Of a stretch of 64,000 nt of DNA, positions 48,823 to 57,689 are shown one piece after another (the first letter of the stretch is position 1; the number at the start of each line of letters is the position of its first letter). The stretch comes from Burkholderia sp. BCC1644 (GTDB lineage: Bacteria; Pseudomonadota; Gammaproteobacteria; Burkholderiales; Burkholderiaceae), in the NCBI RefSeq assembly GCF_902833225.1, contig NZ_CADFEI010000005.1, positions 62,001 through 126,000 of the forward strand, read 5' to 3'. Both the position numbers and the translations under genes were made by a program. The notes under the pieces were generated by a model. The model did no database searches. It was not told the DNA's origin and saw nothing but the letters and a program-made list of their open reading frames with translations.

Positions 48823-49841
48823 TATTGACCTCGTATGTACTTGTCCACGGCCTTGTTGTGATCGCCCAGCGTGTCCGAGAACACGCTCGTGCCGTCGCCC
48901 TTCGCGACGAAATAGAGCGCGCTCGTCGGTGCCGGATTGATCGCCGCCTGCAGCGCGGCTACCCCCGGCAACGCGATCGGCGTCGGCGGCAGGCCGCGTC
49001 TCGTGTAGGTATTGTAAGGAGTGTCGGCCTGCAGGTCGCGCTTGCGCAGGCGGCCGTCGTACGCGTCGCCGAGGCCATAGATCACCGACGGATCGGTCTG
49101 CAGCGGCATGCCGATCCGCAGCCGGTTCGCGAACACGGCCGCGACGAATGCGCGGTCGGCCGCGTGGCCCGTTTCCTTCTCGACGATCGACGCGATCGTC
49201 AGCGCTTCGTAAGGCGACTTGTACGGCAACCCCGGTACGCGGGCGGCCCACGCCTCGTCGAGACGCGTCTGCATCAGGTGGTACGCGCGCCGGTAGATGT
49301 TCAGGTCGCTCGTACCCTTGTCGAACAGGTAGGTATCGGGGAAGAACAGCCCCTCGCCGCTGCCGCGCTGCACGGCGCTGTCCGGCGCGCCGATCGCGCG
49401 CAGCAGCTCGGCGTCGCTCATGCCGGCCGTCGAGTGCGCCAGGTCGGGATTCGCATCGAGTTCAGTGCGCATCCGCTTGAAGGTCCAGCCTTCGATGACC
49501 GTCGCGACGTACTCGTTCACGTCGCCGCGCGCGATCTTCTGCAGCACCTCGTAAGGCGTGATGCCGGTCTTGAATTCGTAGTTGCCGGACTTGAGCCGGC
49601 TCGACAGCCCGAGCACGCGCGTCATCGCGACGAACCCGAACGGCTCGACCGGCACGCCGCCGCGCTTGAGCTGCAGCGCGACGCTCTTCACGGTGCTGCG
49701 CGGCTTGATCGTGACGTCGAGCGATGCCGAGCCCAGCAGCAGCGGCCGGGTCGCCCAGTAATACCCGCCGCCCGCGCCGGCAGCGGCCACAACGACGGCC
49801 AGCGCCACGATCGTCGCGGCGCATTTCTTCAGTAGGGACAT
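48822..49841 (-). CDS. mltG: Endolytic transglycosylase MltG
   Basis: A 339-residue protein with an N-terminal transmembrane anchor (about 5-27), a LysM-like subdomain and the YceG catalytic domain. The catalytic Glu lies in [27 protein letters not shown] (key phrase IVEKET). It cleaves nascent glycan strands and limits their length. The start at 49841 excludes an unrelated N-terminal extension. Divergent from ygfZ; an AT-rich segment with TATAAT (49867-49872) lies in the 77-base gap. Confidence 0.94.
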   Translation of the reverse strand: MSLLKKCAATIVALAVVVAAAGAGGGYYWATRPLLLGSASLDVTIKPRSTVKSVALQLKRGGVPVEPFGFVAMTRVLGLSSRLKSGNYEFKTGITPYEVLQKIARGDVNEYVATVIEGWTFKRMRTELDANPDLAHSTAGMSDAELLRAIGAPDSAVQRGSGEGLFFPDTYLFDKGTSDLNIYRRAYHLMQTRLDEAWAARVPGLPYKSPYEALTIASIVEKETGHAADRAFVAAVFANRLRIGMPLQTDPSVIYGLGDAYDGRLRKRDLQADTPYNTYTRRGLPPTPIALPGVAALQAAINPAPTSALYFVAKGDGTSVFSDTLGDHNKAVDKYIRGQ

Positions 49842-49918
49842 GGAAACGTGACTCAGGTAAGACCCATATAATACTTGCTCGCCTCCGTCAAAGTCAGAGT
49901 TGACTGTTCCCTCATTCC

Positions 49919-50953
49919 ATGAGCACACCGTTCGCTTCACCGGCTGCCCAGGCCGCATCTGCCTCGCTCCCCGTTTTCCCCCGCCCGTCCGCCGCCGATT
50001 TCGATGCGCCGGGCGCCTGCATGCCGCTGCCTCAGTTCGGCGTGATCGACGTGGCCGGCGACGATGCCGCCACGTTCCTGCACAGCCAGCTGACCAACGA
50101 CATCGAGCATCTCGATGCCGCGAGCGCGCGGCTGTCCGGCTATTGCTCGCCGAAGGGGCGCCTTCTCGGCTCGTTCCTCACGTGGCGCGCCGGTCACGGC
50201 GTGCGCTTGCTCGTGTCGAAGGACGTGCAGCCCGCCGTGCAGAAGCGGCTGTCGATGTTCGTGCTGCGCGCGAAGGCGAAGCTGACGGACGCGAGCGACA
50301 CGCTCGCGGTGGCCGGCTTCGCGGGCGACGTGCGCGACGCGCTCTCCGGCATCTTCGATGCGCTGCCGGACGGCGTGCACGTGAAGGTCGATGGCCCGGC
50401 CGGCGCGCTGATCCGCGTGCCCGACGCGGCCGGCCGCAAGCGCTATCTGTGGATCGGCCCGCGTTCGGAAGTCGACGCGCGCCTCGCGGCGCTCGCCGGC
50501 ACGCTGCCGGTCGTGTCGCCAGCCGTGTGGGACTGGCTCGACGTGCGCGCGGGCGAGCCGCGCATCACGCAGCCGGCCGTCGAACAGTTCGTGCCGCAGA
50601 TGGTCAACTTCGACGTGATCGGCGCCGTTAACTTCAGGAAGGGGTGCTACCCGGGCCAGGAAATCGTCGCGCGCAGCCAGTACCGCGGCACGATCAAGCG
50701 CCGCACCGCGCTCGCGCACGTCGCCGGCGACACCGATACCGTGCATGCCGGCGTCGAGTTGTTCCACAGCGACGATCCGGGCCAGCCGTGCGGGATGATC
50801 GTCAATGCGGCGGCCGCGCCCGCGGGCGGCGTCGATGCGCTCGTCGAGATCAAGCTCGCCGCGCTCGACAACGGCACGGTGCACCTCGGTTCGGCCGACG
50901 GCCCGGTGCTCGCGTTCGATACGCTGCCGTACGCATGGCCGACGGAAGCGTGA
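49919..50953 (+). CDS. ygfZ: Folate-binding YgfZ/GcvT domain protein
   Basis: A 344-residue protein with the YgfZ signature KGCYPGQEIVAR, containing the conserved redox-active Cys. The GcvT-type N-terminal folate-binding domain is present. YgfZ participates in iron-sulfur cluster maintenance with tetrahydrofolate. An N-terminal 35-residue Ala/Pro-rich leader precedes the domain. Divergent from mltG. Confidence 0.94.
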   Translation: MSTPFASPAAQAASASLPVFPRPSAADFDAPGACMPLPQFGVIDVAGDDAATFLHSQLTNDIEHLDAASARLSGYCSPKGRLLGSFLTWRAGHGVRLLVSKDVQPAVQKRLSMFVLRAKAKLTDASDTLAVAGFAGDVRDALSGIFDALPDGVHVKVDGPAGALIRVPDAAGRKRYLWIGPRSEVDARLAALAGTLPVVSPAVWDWLDVRAGEPRITQPAVEQFVPQMVNFDVIGAVNFRKGCYPGQEIVARSQYRGTIKRRTALAHVAGDTDTVHAGVELFHSDDPGQPCGMIVNAAAAPAGGVDALVEIKLAALDNGTVHLGSADGPVLAFDTLPYAWPTEA

Positions 50954-50969
50954 TGCACTGACAACCCGT

Positions 50970-51005
50970 TCGGGCGCCGGCTCGCGAGTCGCAGCCGGCG
51001 CCCGA
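50970..51005 (+). terminator. 13-bp perfect hairpin between ygfZ and the NRDE gene
   Basis: Arms 50970-50982 and 50993-51005 are perfectly complementary, loop of 10 bases, but no T tract follows. It could slow or stop transcription, or protect mRNA ends; call it terminator-like only. Confidence 0.4.
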
Positions 51006-51029
51006 TGTTTCCTGCGAGAGAATCGCCCG

Positions 51030-51875
51030 ATGTGTCTGATTGCCTTCGACTGGCAGCCCGATGCCGCCGCCGGTCCCGTCTTTACCCTCGCCGCCAACCG
51101 TGACGAGTTCTTTCGCCGGACCAGCGCGCCGCTCTCGTGGTGGGAGGATGTGCCGGGTGTACTGGCCGGCCGCGATCTCGAAGCGGGCGGCACGTGGCTC
51201 GGCGTCTCGCGCGACGGCAGGTTCGCCGCGCTGACGAACTACCGCGCGCCGTTCGACATTCGCGCGGGCGCCCCGACCCGCGGCAAGCTCGTGTCCGATT
51301 TTCTCGGCGGCCCGTCCGTCGCGCCGCTCGAGTATCTCGGGCAACTGGCCGAGCATGCCGCCGTGTACAACGGCTTCAACCTGCTCGTCGGCGACTGGCG
51401 GCGACGCGAACTCGCGTGGTTCTGCAACCGTGCGCCCGAAGGCGAAAGCAGTGTCGCCGCGCCCGTCGCGATCACGCCCGGCGTGCATGCGCTGTCGAAC
51501 GCGCGGCTCGATACGCCCTGGCCGAAAGTCGTGCGCAAGCGCGCGGAACTCGGCACGCTGCTCACCGACAATCCGACCCCGTCGCTCGACGAGCTGATCG
51601 CGTTGATGCGCGACCCGCATGTCGCGGACGACGACGCGCTGCCCCATACCGGCATCCCGATCGAACGCGAACGTGCGCTGTCGGCCGCGTTCATCGAGAC
51701 GCCCGAATACGGCACGCGCGGCACGACCGCGCTGCGCGTCACGATGAAGGAAGGCGTGCGGCTGACGGTCGAGATCAAGGAGCGCTGCGACGACGACGGC
51801 TCGCACCGCACCGTCCGTCCGGGTTCGTTCGAGCGCGCGTTCACGTTCGACCTCGACGCGACGCGGCCGCGCTGA
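51030..51875 (+). CDS. NRDE (TANGO2-like) family protein
   Basis: A 281-residue NRDE protein. It begins MCLIAFDW with Cys2 directly after Met, and contains the NRDEFF motif (about residue 22), GRDLEAGGTWLGVSRDGRFAALTNYR and NGFNLLVGDW. In the Ntn-hydrolase fold, Cys2 might become the N-terminal nucleophile. TANGO2 is linked to haem and lipid trafficking in eukaryotes; the bacterial role is unknown. Follows ygfZ by 76 bases. Confidence 0.92.
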   Translation: MCLIAFDWQPDAAAGPVFTLAANRDEFFRRTSAPLSWWEDVPGVLAGRDLEAGGTWLGVSRDGRFAALTNYRAPFDIRAGAPTRGKLVSDFLGGPSVAPLEYLGQLAEHAAVYNGFNLLVGDWRRRELAWFCNRAPEGESSVAAPVAITPGVHALSNARLDTPWPKVVRKRAELGTLLTDNPTPSLDELIALMRDPHVADDDALPHTGIPIERERALSAAFIETPEYGTRGTTALRVTMKEGVRLTVEIKERCDDDGSHRTVRPGSFERAFTFDLDATRPR

Positions 51876-51891
51876 ACGCGCGCACCGCGCG

Positions 51892-52344
51892 CTACGGCGC
51901 GCGCGTCATCTCGACGTGCGGCACACCGGCTTCGACGAACGGTTCACCGACCGCCGCGAAGCCATGCCGCACGTAGAACGCCACCGCCGAATCCTGCGCG
52001 TAAAGCCGCACGGCAGTTTCGCCGCGGTGCCGCGCGGCACCCAGCAACGCGTTCAGCACGGCTGACCCGACACCCTGCCCGCGTACATCGGCCAGCACCG
52101 CGACACGGCCGATCATGCCGGATGGCAACAGCCTTCCCGTCGCGACCGCCCGACGCGTACCTGTCGCCGCATCGATCCGGTAGGCAACCGCATGGAACGA
52201 CAGCGGATCGTCATCGTCGAGTTCCCATTCCGGCGGAATCTGTTGCTCGCGTACGAACACCGCGTCGCGAATGCGCGCAGCATCACCGCCCAGCACCGTC
52301 CAGTCACCCGTTTCCACTACGCCGTCCGCCATCGCAGCTCCCAT
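51892..52344 (-). CDS. GNAT family N-acetyltransferase
   Basis: A 150-residue acyltransferase. The acetyl-CoA-binding loop is V-R-G-Q-G-V-G-S-A (R/Q-x-x-G-x-G/A), with beta-strand motif IGRVAVLADVRGQGVG and the C-terminal FYVRHGFAAVGEPF. It is ElaA-like in the QIPPEWELDDDDPLSFHAVA region. Substrate unknown. It is convergent with the NRDE gene. Confidence 0.9.
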   Translation of the reverse strand: MGAAMADGVVETGDWTVLGGDAARIRDAVFVREQQIPPEWELDDDDPLSFHAVAYRIDAATGTRRAVATGRLLPSGMIGRVAVLADVRGQGVGSAVLNALLGAARHRGETAVRLYAQDSAVAFYVRHGFAAVGEPFVEAGVPHVEMTRAP

Positions 52345-52373
52345 GCGGCGCGTGCGCCGTCAAACGCCTGCCG

Positions 52374-53333
52374 TCAAACGTCGTCGAATGCGGCCTTCAG
52401 CGCCGCGACCGCATCAACATGCGCGGCCCGCACCTCGGGGATGTAGCCGCCCATCTTGAAGAATTCGTGGATCATCCCCGGATAGCAGACCAGCGTGACC
52501 GCGTTGCCGGCCGCGCGCAGCTTCGCTGCGTACGCGGCACCCTCGTCGCTCAGCGGATCGTATTCGGCCGTCGCGATCCACGCCGGCGCGACGCCCGCAA
52601 ACGACGGCGCGCCGCGCGTACCGTCGAGCGGCGCGAAGCGCCAGTCGTCGCGATCCGCCCGATCGCGCACGTATTGCGTGAAGAACCACTGGATCGTGTC
52701 CTGCGTCAGCAGGTAGCCGTTCGCGAGCCGCGCGTGCGATTCGGTGTCCTGGTAACCCGTCACGCCCGGATAGATCAGCAGCTGCAGCGCCAGGCGAATG
52801 CCCGCATCGCGCGCGAGCACCGCGCAGACGGTGGCAAGCGTGCCGCCCGCACTGTCGCCGCCGACCGCCAGCCGAGCAGCGTCGATGCCGAACGTGGCGG
52901 CCTCGCGATGGAGCCACTGCAATGCGTCGTCGGCGTCGTTCACCGCGGTCGGGAACCGGTGTTCGGGCGCGAGCCGGTAATCGACCGACAGCACCGCGCA
53001 CTGCGCATCGCGCGCGAACATCCTGCACAGCGCGTCGTGCGTGTCGACGCTGCCGACCGTGAAACCACCGCCGTGATAGTAGACGAGCGCGGGCAGCGGC
53101 TCTGCAAGGCTCGGCGCGACCGGCAGGTACAGCCGCGCACCGATCGTGCGGCCGTCGCGCGTCGGCACGACGCATTCTTCCACCGAATGCATCGGCGCCG
53201 GCGCGACGTCGAGGATCGGCGCGCTCTTCTCGTACGCGGCGCGCGCCTGCTGCGGCGTCTGGTGGTGATAGGACGGACGTTTCGCGCGCTCGATCATGTC
53301 GAGCACCTGGGCGACCTTCGGATTCAGCGGCAT
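52374..53333 (-). CDS. Alpha/beta hydrolase, hormone-sensitive-lipase type esterase
   Basis: A 319-residue esterase. Oxyanion motif YYHGGGFTVGS, nucleophile in GGDSAGGTLA, catalytic Asp in AEYDPLSDEG and His in PGMIHEFF. It begins MPLNPKVAQVLDMIERA. The upstream in-frame residues are rejected because they lack homology. Substrate is probably a short acyl ester. Confidence 0.92.
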   Translation of the reverse strand: MPLNPKVAQVLDMIERAKRPSYHHQTPQQARAAYEKSAPILDVAPAPMHSVEECVVPTRDGRTIGARLYLPVAPSLAEPLPALVYYHGGGFTVGSVDTHDALCRMFARDAQCAVLSVDYRLAPEHRFPTAVNDADDALQWLHREAATFGIDAARLAVGGDSAGGTLATVCAVLARDAGIRLALQLLIYPGVTGYQDTESHARLANGYLLTQDTIQWFFTQYVRDRADRDDWRFAPLDGTRGAPSFAGVAPAWIATAEYDPLSDEGAAYAAKLRAAGNAVTLVCYPGMIHEFFKMGGYIPEVRAAHVDAVAALKAAFDDV

Positions 53334-53440
53334 CGGGGAAGACAGCGCCTGTGCGGCGCCCTGAACGGACAAGCGTGCATGATGCCACGCTCGCGTCAGG
53401 CCGGTATGGCGCGCGATGTGCGGGAATCCCGTGCCGCCAA

Positions 53441-53477
53441 ACAAAACGGCCCTGCCTCATTCGGGAGACAGGGCCGT
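53441..53477 (-). terminator. Intrinsic terminator of the Dabb-thioesterase operon
   Basis: Arms 53446-53454 and 53469-53477, read on the minus strand and followed by TTTTGTTT. It follows the thioesterase gene (ending at 53490) and protects the following hydrolase gene from read-through. Confidence 0.88.
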
Positions 53478-53489
53478 TCGTCCGGGTGC

Positions 53490-53969
53490 TTACGCGTCGC
53501 TCGGGCCGGGCTGGGCGTCCGGCGCCGTGCGCGAGCGTTGCCGCTTGATGTCGCGGCCGACCGCAAGCCGCCGCATGTACTTGAACGTACCGAGCGCCTT
53601 CGCGACGAAGTTGCCGTCGCTGTCGCGCACTTCGCCTTCGCAGTAGGCCATCGTCGTCGAGCGGTGCATCACGCGCCCGTAGGCGCGCAGTTCGCCGCGG
53701 CCCGGCTGCATGAAGTTCACCTTCATCTCGACCGTGACGACGCCGATGCCGTCGTCGGTCAGGCTGCGCGCCGCCATCGCGAGCGCGATGTCCGCGAGCG
53801 TCATCGTCACGCCGCCGTGCGCGATGCTCCACGTGTTCATGTGCCGCTCCTCGAGCGGCAGCACGATCTCGCTCGCCCCGTCCTTCGCGGACACGAGCTG
53901 CACGCCGAGCATGTCGACGAACGGGCTTTCGATCGACGGGCCGTCCGTCGGGGTTGCCGCGTCGCTCAT
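53490..53969 (-). CDS. PaaI-type hotdog-fold thioesterase
   Basis: A 159-residue hotdog protein. The catalytic segment is HGGVTMTLADIALAMAA, with VEMKVNFMQPGRGELRAYGRV. It probably hydrolyses acyl- or aryl-CoA thioesters. The ATG at 53969 overlaps the stop of the upstream Dabb gene (ATGA), so the pair is translationally coupled. The C-terminal 25 residues are basic and Pro-rich. Confidence 0.9.
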   Translation of the reverse strand: MSDAATPTDGPSIESPFVDMLGVQLVSAKDGASEIVLPLEERHMNTWSIAHGGVTMTLADIALAMAARSLTDDGIGVVTVEMKVNFMQPGRGELRAYGRVMHRSTTMAYCEGEVRDSDGNFVAKALGTFKYMRRLAVGRDIKRQRSRTAPDAQPGPSDA

Positions 53970-54280
53970 CGTGCGCTGTCGACGATGTAGTCGACGCACT
54001 CGCGCGATTCGGCCACCGCAACGACGAATTTCTTCACTTCCTGGTGGATCGGGTGCACCTGGTATGCGTCGAGCGCGGCTTTGTCCGCGAAATCGGACAC
54101 GAGCACGATGTCGGCGGTCGCGTCGAGGCCGGGCGTCGCCAGGCCGACGTCGATCTGCAAGGTGCCCGGCACGAGGTCGCGGCAGCCTTCGAGCTTTTCC
54201 TTCAGCTTCAGCGCGTTCTGTGCGCGCGTCGCGCCTTCGGCCGATTCTTTCAACTTCCACATCACAATATGTCTGATCAC
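53966..54280 (-). CDS. Dabb (stress-responsive alpha/beta barrel) family protein
   Basis: A 104-residue Dabb protein (MIRHIVMWKLKESAEGA; ADIVLVSDFADKAALDAYQVHPIHQEV as its core; only the ends are quoted). Dabb domains form ferredoxin-like dimers, often with small aromatic ligands. The start at 54280 precedes the island-like region. Overlaps the thioesterase gene by four bases. Confidence 0.92.
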   Translation of the reverse strand: MIRHIVMWKLKESAEGATRAQNALKLKEKLEGCRDLVPGTLQIDVGLATPGLDATADIVLVSDFADKAALDAYQVHPIHQEVKKFVVAVAESRECVDYIVDSAR

Positions 54281-54342
54281 TTCGGTTGCTCCTGTTCGTG
54301 TTGGTTCGGCAGTGTGCCCGTCACCCTTAGCAGTCGGGTACC

Positions 54343-54738
54343 TTGCACCGTTCGCCCGGAATCGTGTCCAGTCTCAAGATCCGACCAGCGAAGGCAGGCG
54401 ACAAGCCTACCAAACTTGCCGACGGCAATGGACAGTATCTGTTAGTGAATCTGTCCGACTCGAAGCTTTTGCGACACAAGTATGGAATCGCAGGGAAGGA
54501 GAATCTCTTCGCGATCGGAGAATATCCCACTGTCAGCCTTCAAGACGCTCTCCCGGCACGCGATGATGCCCGTGCACTCGTCAAGAAGGGATTGCATCCC
54601 TCCCATGCGAAGCACGAAGTGCTGTCCGCGCGTATCAACGAAGGCAGTTGTCAGTCCAATGATGCACCTCCGCCGCGCATAGCAGCATTAAAATTCAAGA
54701 GCTATGCCACGACCTACGCCGAATTTGCAAAAGAATAA
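54343..54738 (+). pseudogene. N-terminal fragment of a P4-type tyrosine integrase
   Basis: The 131-codon frame resembles the DUF4102/arm-binding N-terminal domain of P4-like integrases (PAKAGDKPTKLADGNGQYLLV, here RPAKAGDKPTKLADGNG; FAIGEYPTVSLQDA; ARALVKKGLHPS). The catalytic core with Arg...His-x2-Arg...Tyr is absent. Start is uncertain: GTG at 54364 or an upstream codon; no ribosome site. It is truncated compared with the about 400-residue family length and therefore presumably non-functional. Confidence 0.8.
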
Positions 54739-54764
54739 TTGCTGCCAGCCCGGAGAAGCCACTC

Positions 54765-55475
54765 ATGAACTACGTTCGTCCAGACGTATACAAGGCCATC
54801 ACTGAGAACGACATTGGTGAGGTTGTCTTTCAAGATCCATTAACGGACGATACTCGTAAAGCAAAGCGGAATCTCGTAGCAGGTAGCTTCACGGCATTGT
54901 TGATTGCGGCGTTGAATCTGCAGGTCAGTGGATTCCTGGGGTTACAAACTGCCGTTCACACTACATTGGAAAGCAGCATAACGAAGGGCCTTGCATGCCT
55001 CATAGTAGGCTATTTTCTTTCCGCATTCGCCCTCGCAGCCTATGTCGACTACTCCGCGTGGAAATTCACGCGCGAGCGCGCCCTGACCAAACCTTACCTT
55101 GATCTAGTGTCGATGCTGGAAGCTCATTTTCACATCACAGGCGAACAAGTGAAGAACGCGATGCACGGTCTCGATGGCACAGTGATCGAAACGGATATGC
55201 GGTCTCAAGTGCAATTCTCGTCGCAAATCTCCAGTGCGACCGGGCAACTCAAGGCAATCCAAGAAGGGATGAATTCGTTGCATGCAGAGGTAGCGCCACT
55301 CCTCGCCAAATGGGCGACTGTGATCACACGATCAGAGCGTCTTTCTTGGCGCCTACGAGCAAGATTCATCAGTCTTTGGCTCCTAGATCTTCTTCTGCCA
55401 TTGCTGTTGGGCGGTTTGGCAATCTGGAAAACATACGACGGCTTGTCGTCCGTGCTTGTAAAGCTTGTGACCTGA
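54765..55475 (+). CDS. Orphan membrane protein with three predicted helices
   Basis: A 236-residue protein in AT-richer DNA. The predicted topology is an N-terminal cytoplasmic segment, helices at about 44-66 and 75-97, a long amphipathic region with no Cys (about 100-205; VSMLEAHFHITGEQVKNAMHGL) and a C-terminal helix at about 208-228. The ATG follows CCGGAGAAGCCACTC, a good ribosome site, so the gene looks expressed. No enzymatic motif was found. It is tandem with an integrase stub and opposed by another orphan membrane protein, which suggests an accessory cargo. Function unknown. Confidence 0.7.
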   Translation: MNYVRPDVYKAITENDIGEVVFQDPLTDDTRKAKRNLVAGSFTALLIAALNLQVSGFLGLQTAVHTTLESSITKGLACLIVGYFLSAFALAAYVDYSAWKFTRERALTKPYLDLVSMLEAHFHITGEQVKNAMHGLDGTVIETDMRSQVQFSSQISSATGQLKAIQEGMNSLHAEVAPLLAKWATVITRSERLSWRLRARFISLWLLDLLLPLLLGGLAIWKTYDGLSSVLVKLVT

Positions 55476-55591
55476 TAACGTCGAAAAACATGAACCCGAG
55501 AACACGATCACCCGGCTGGGGAATTCGGCGTCGATAAATGTCACGGGTGCCGCCCCGCCTTTCCGTGCATCTTTCCGCAAACAACCTCCGG

Positions 55592-55620
55592 AAAATAAAA
55601 CCCCCCGCGTTCTGCGGGGT
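55592..55620 (-). terminator. Intrinsic terminator of the 55644-56900 gene
   Basis: Minus-strand arms CCCCGC (55608-55603 complement) and GCGGGG with a five-base loop, followed by GGTTTTATTTT. Located 24 bases after the stop codon at 55644. Confidence 0.85.
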
Positions 55621-55643
55621 CCAGGTAGTAAGCAAACTTGTGA

Positions 55644-56900
55644 TCAAGGTTTGTGACGGCTTTGCAACAACCGAACCTCATCAGCGCGCGCTTTCACGCA
55701 AAAGTACCCACCGGCACGCCAGATCAGATTTTTGTTCTGCACATCCTTGTCACTCATGGATCCACCGTCGGCCTTATTAAAGGCGAGTGGATCTCGGCAA
55801 AGCAACAGCACACTGGCGAAATTGAAACGCACATAGCTGTCCACAAAGTAGGCAGGCAAATCCTTGCTATAAGGGGATTGAGCAACCATATGGACTGTGA
55901 ACCCGGCCCCCTGCATCCCGGTCACAAGATCTGGCTTGAGCACCTGATAGACGTATCGATTCTCATCAATAGCACCAATCGATCGTAGGATCGTAGATGT
56001 AACCGGGCCAAGGGTCAGCGCCACAATCCATAGCACATAAAACACCATCACGCCAGCAACGGTTGTCGTTTTAAAAATATCGAATGGCTTTTTATCTGAA
56101 ATCTTTTCAAACAAATAGGCCATTCCCGGAAGAACACCTATAACACTATAAAAAATACATGCAACGAACACCCCAAAAGCCGCCCAGTCCGACATTTCCC
56201 CAGACGAGAAAACACTAAGACAGATAAACAAAGAAAGTGATACTGGCAATGCAGCAAATGTCGGAGCCACCATAAGCCTGAGCCAATGTCCCACGACACT
56301 AATAAAGCCCGATTTACTCGAATCCGAAAGCGAATTTCTCCACCGATAAATTACTGCAATCTCAAACAAAACCATCACACCGATGCTTATCAAAAACGTC
56401 CAACCACCAGAAGAGTCTGCAATCAGAGCTAGAACTCCAGCCGTTCCCAGCCACACGACCGGAGAAAAAATGAATAAGCACGCGATTGGATTTCTAATAC
56501 TGGGCAATCCCGCAGCTTTCGCCACCTTGCTTTGCTCGTCGTAAACGCCAGCAGCACCCACTGAAATTATCGATGGCACACAAAATTGAACCGCCAGTAC
56601 GAGTGTCAGCAAGCATGCTGACACGATCATGACTATCAACCCCGGCACCGACACCACCGACTCCTGAAACAATTGCTGCCATCCGATTTTCTTCAAATAC
56701 GACCATATCAAAATGGCAGGCATGATCAAACCAATTGGAGCGAGCTTCCAAAGGACGTCTAGCGTATCTTTGACCACTGCAATCGCAGCGACGTAGTTTT
56801 TGTAGAACCTCTTGAAATCTTCCCACCCCGCGTCAGTTGGTGGATTCACTGTGCCCTGCTGCCCTCCGACACCATTTTGATTTTCTCCGTCAGAACTCAT
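55644..56900 (-). CDS. Orphan polytopic membrane protein (418 residues)
   Basis: Starts at 56900 (MSSDGENQNGVGG, after GGGAG at a suitable spacing); the upstream extension was rejected as it lacks a ribosome site. After about 65 soluble residues (KRFYKNYVAAIAVVKDTLDVL) there are about eight hydrophobic helices, ending in a 110-residue soluble tail (GAIDENRYVYQVLKPDL...). The tail contains two cysteines (LLLCRDP, GGYFCVK). No transporter or enzyme signature was recognised. The gene has its own strong terminator and is clearly AT-richer than core genes. It follows a phage spike fragment on the same strand. Confidence 0.72.
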   Translation of the reverse strand: MSSDGENQNGVGGQQGTVNPPTDAGWEDFKRFYKNYVAAIAVVKDTLDVLWKLAPIGLIMPAILIWSYLKKIGWQQLFQESVVSVPGLIVMIVSACLLTLVLAVQFCVPSIISVGAAGVYDEQSKVAKAAGLPSIRNPIACLFIFSPVVWLGTAGVLALIADSSGGWTFLISIGVMVLFEIAVIYRWRNSLSDSSKSGFISVVGHWLRLMVAPTFAALPVSLSLFICLSVFSSGEMSDWAAFGVFVACIFYSVIGVLPGMAYLFEKISDKKPFDIFKTTTVAGVMVFYVLWIVALTLGPVTSTILRSIGAIDENRYVYQVLKPDLVTGMQGAGFTVHMVAQSPYSKDLPAYFVDSYVRFNFASVLLLCRDPLAFNKADGGSMSDKDVQNKNLIWRAGGYFCVKARADEVRLLQSRHKP

Positions 56901-56999
56901 TGAGTGGACTCCCTTCCCCAAAGTAGCTTTGTTGTATAGCGTCAATTCTAAGAGCTTGTTGTGTTTCATCACCCTCGTAAATTTCACAGGCTCGCGACG

Positions 57000-57320
57000 T
57001 TAATCAGGCATACCATCCAGCTCGCCGCCTGCTTGCTCACGGTGGCGGTGCTTACTGACAGCCTTACCTGCCGCGACAACGTCTTCGGTATATTCCGCAC
57101 AACCCGAGATCTTCAATGCGACACGACCGGTCTCGCCCGACTTGCCCTGCATACCACCGTTGCACGTGAGCACGTGTTCGGTCGTCGTGTTGCCCGTGAA
57201 CCTCGAGTCCGGAATGTCCGCCAGCAGCTTTGCGCTGCGCAGAGTCGCGCCGTCTGCATTCAGCTCAAACTCCGTCCCGCCGATGTGAAACAAAATCCGC
57301 CCACCCGTCGCATTGAAACC
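57000..57320 (-). pseudogene. C-terminal remnant of a phage baseplate spike (gpV-like) gene
   Basis: The frame (open from about 57362) reads GGRILFHIGGTEFELNADG, ...GNTTTEHVLTCNGG, ...DVVAAGKAVSKHRHREQAGG before the stop at 57000. Repeated beta-helical phrases and a terminal H-x-H (SKHRHREQ) match the spike tip of P2/Mu-like contractile tails, whose H-x-H binds iron. The upstream OB and needle parts are absent and the only in-frame start is TTG, so it is a decayed fragment. A VgrG-type origin is less likely because no Gp27/Gp5-like domain exists. Confidence 0.6.
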
Positions 57321-57689
57321 GGCGACACGAGGTCGAAAGCCAAGGGAGCAGCAAGCGTGCGCTCATGGCTCGACAAACTTCGTTCAATGCCCACCCCCGA
57401 CTGGCCCCCTGAGATGGCGCGGGACGCCGCCGCATGACCTCGCTCCCGGCCCTTTCTACCCTACGTCCGCTGCCGCGAAAACGGGAACACGCGAAGAAAC
57501 TCCCGGCTATCGCCCTGGCGAGCGTCAATAGCACTTCGATGCGGCGAGACAGCAGCGTTCTAACACCGCCAAAAGCGATCCAAAAAGCCGAAGCGCCGCT
57601 CACGCGGCGCAAACCAATCCAGACGAACACAGCCTTGGCAGATTTGACCGACCGTCAGCGCCAAACGGTTCGACGTGTGAAGCACCCGA
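57321..57689. other. Unassigned sequence between phage remnant and ridA
   Basis: No reading frame here gives a recognisable protein. Two plus-strand frames overlap as ATGA near 57434: one ends ...MPTPDWPPEMARDAAA at 57437, the next starts there. They look like coupled genes but neither has a clear homologue or ribosome site upstream. Probably decayed coding DNA. Confidence 0.35.

Noticed and set aside
57265-57630. 121-codon minus-strand ORF in the island
   Set aside because: No ribosome site, no recognisable domain, and Ser/Arg-rich composition like shadow frames.
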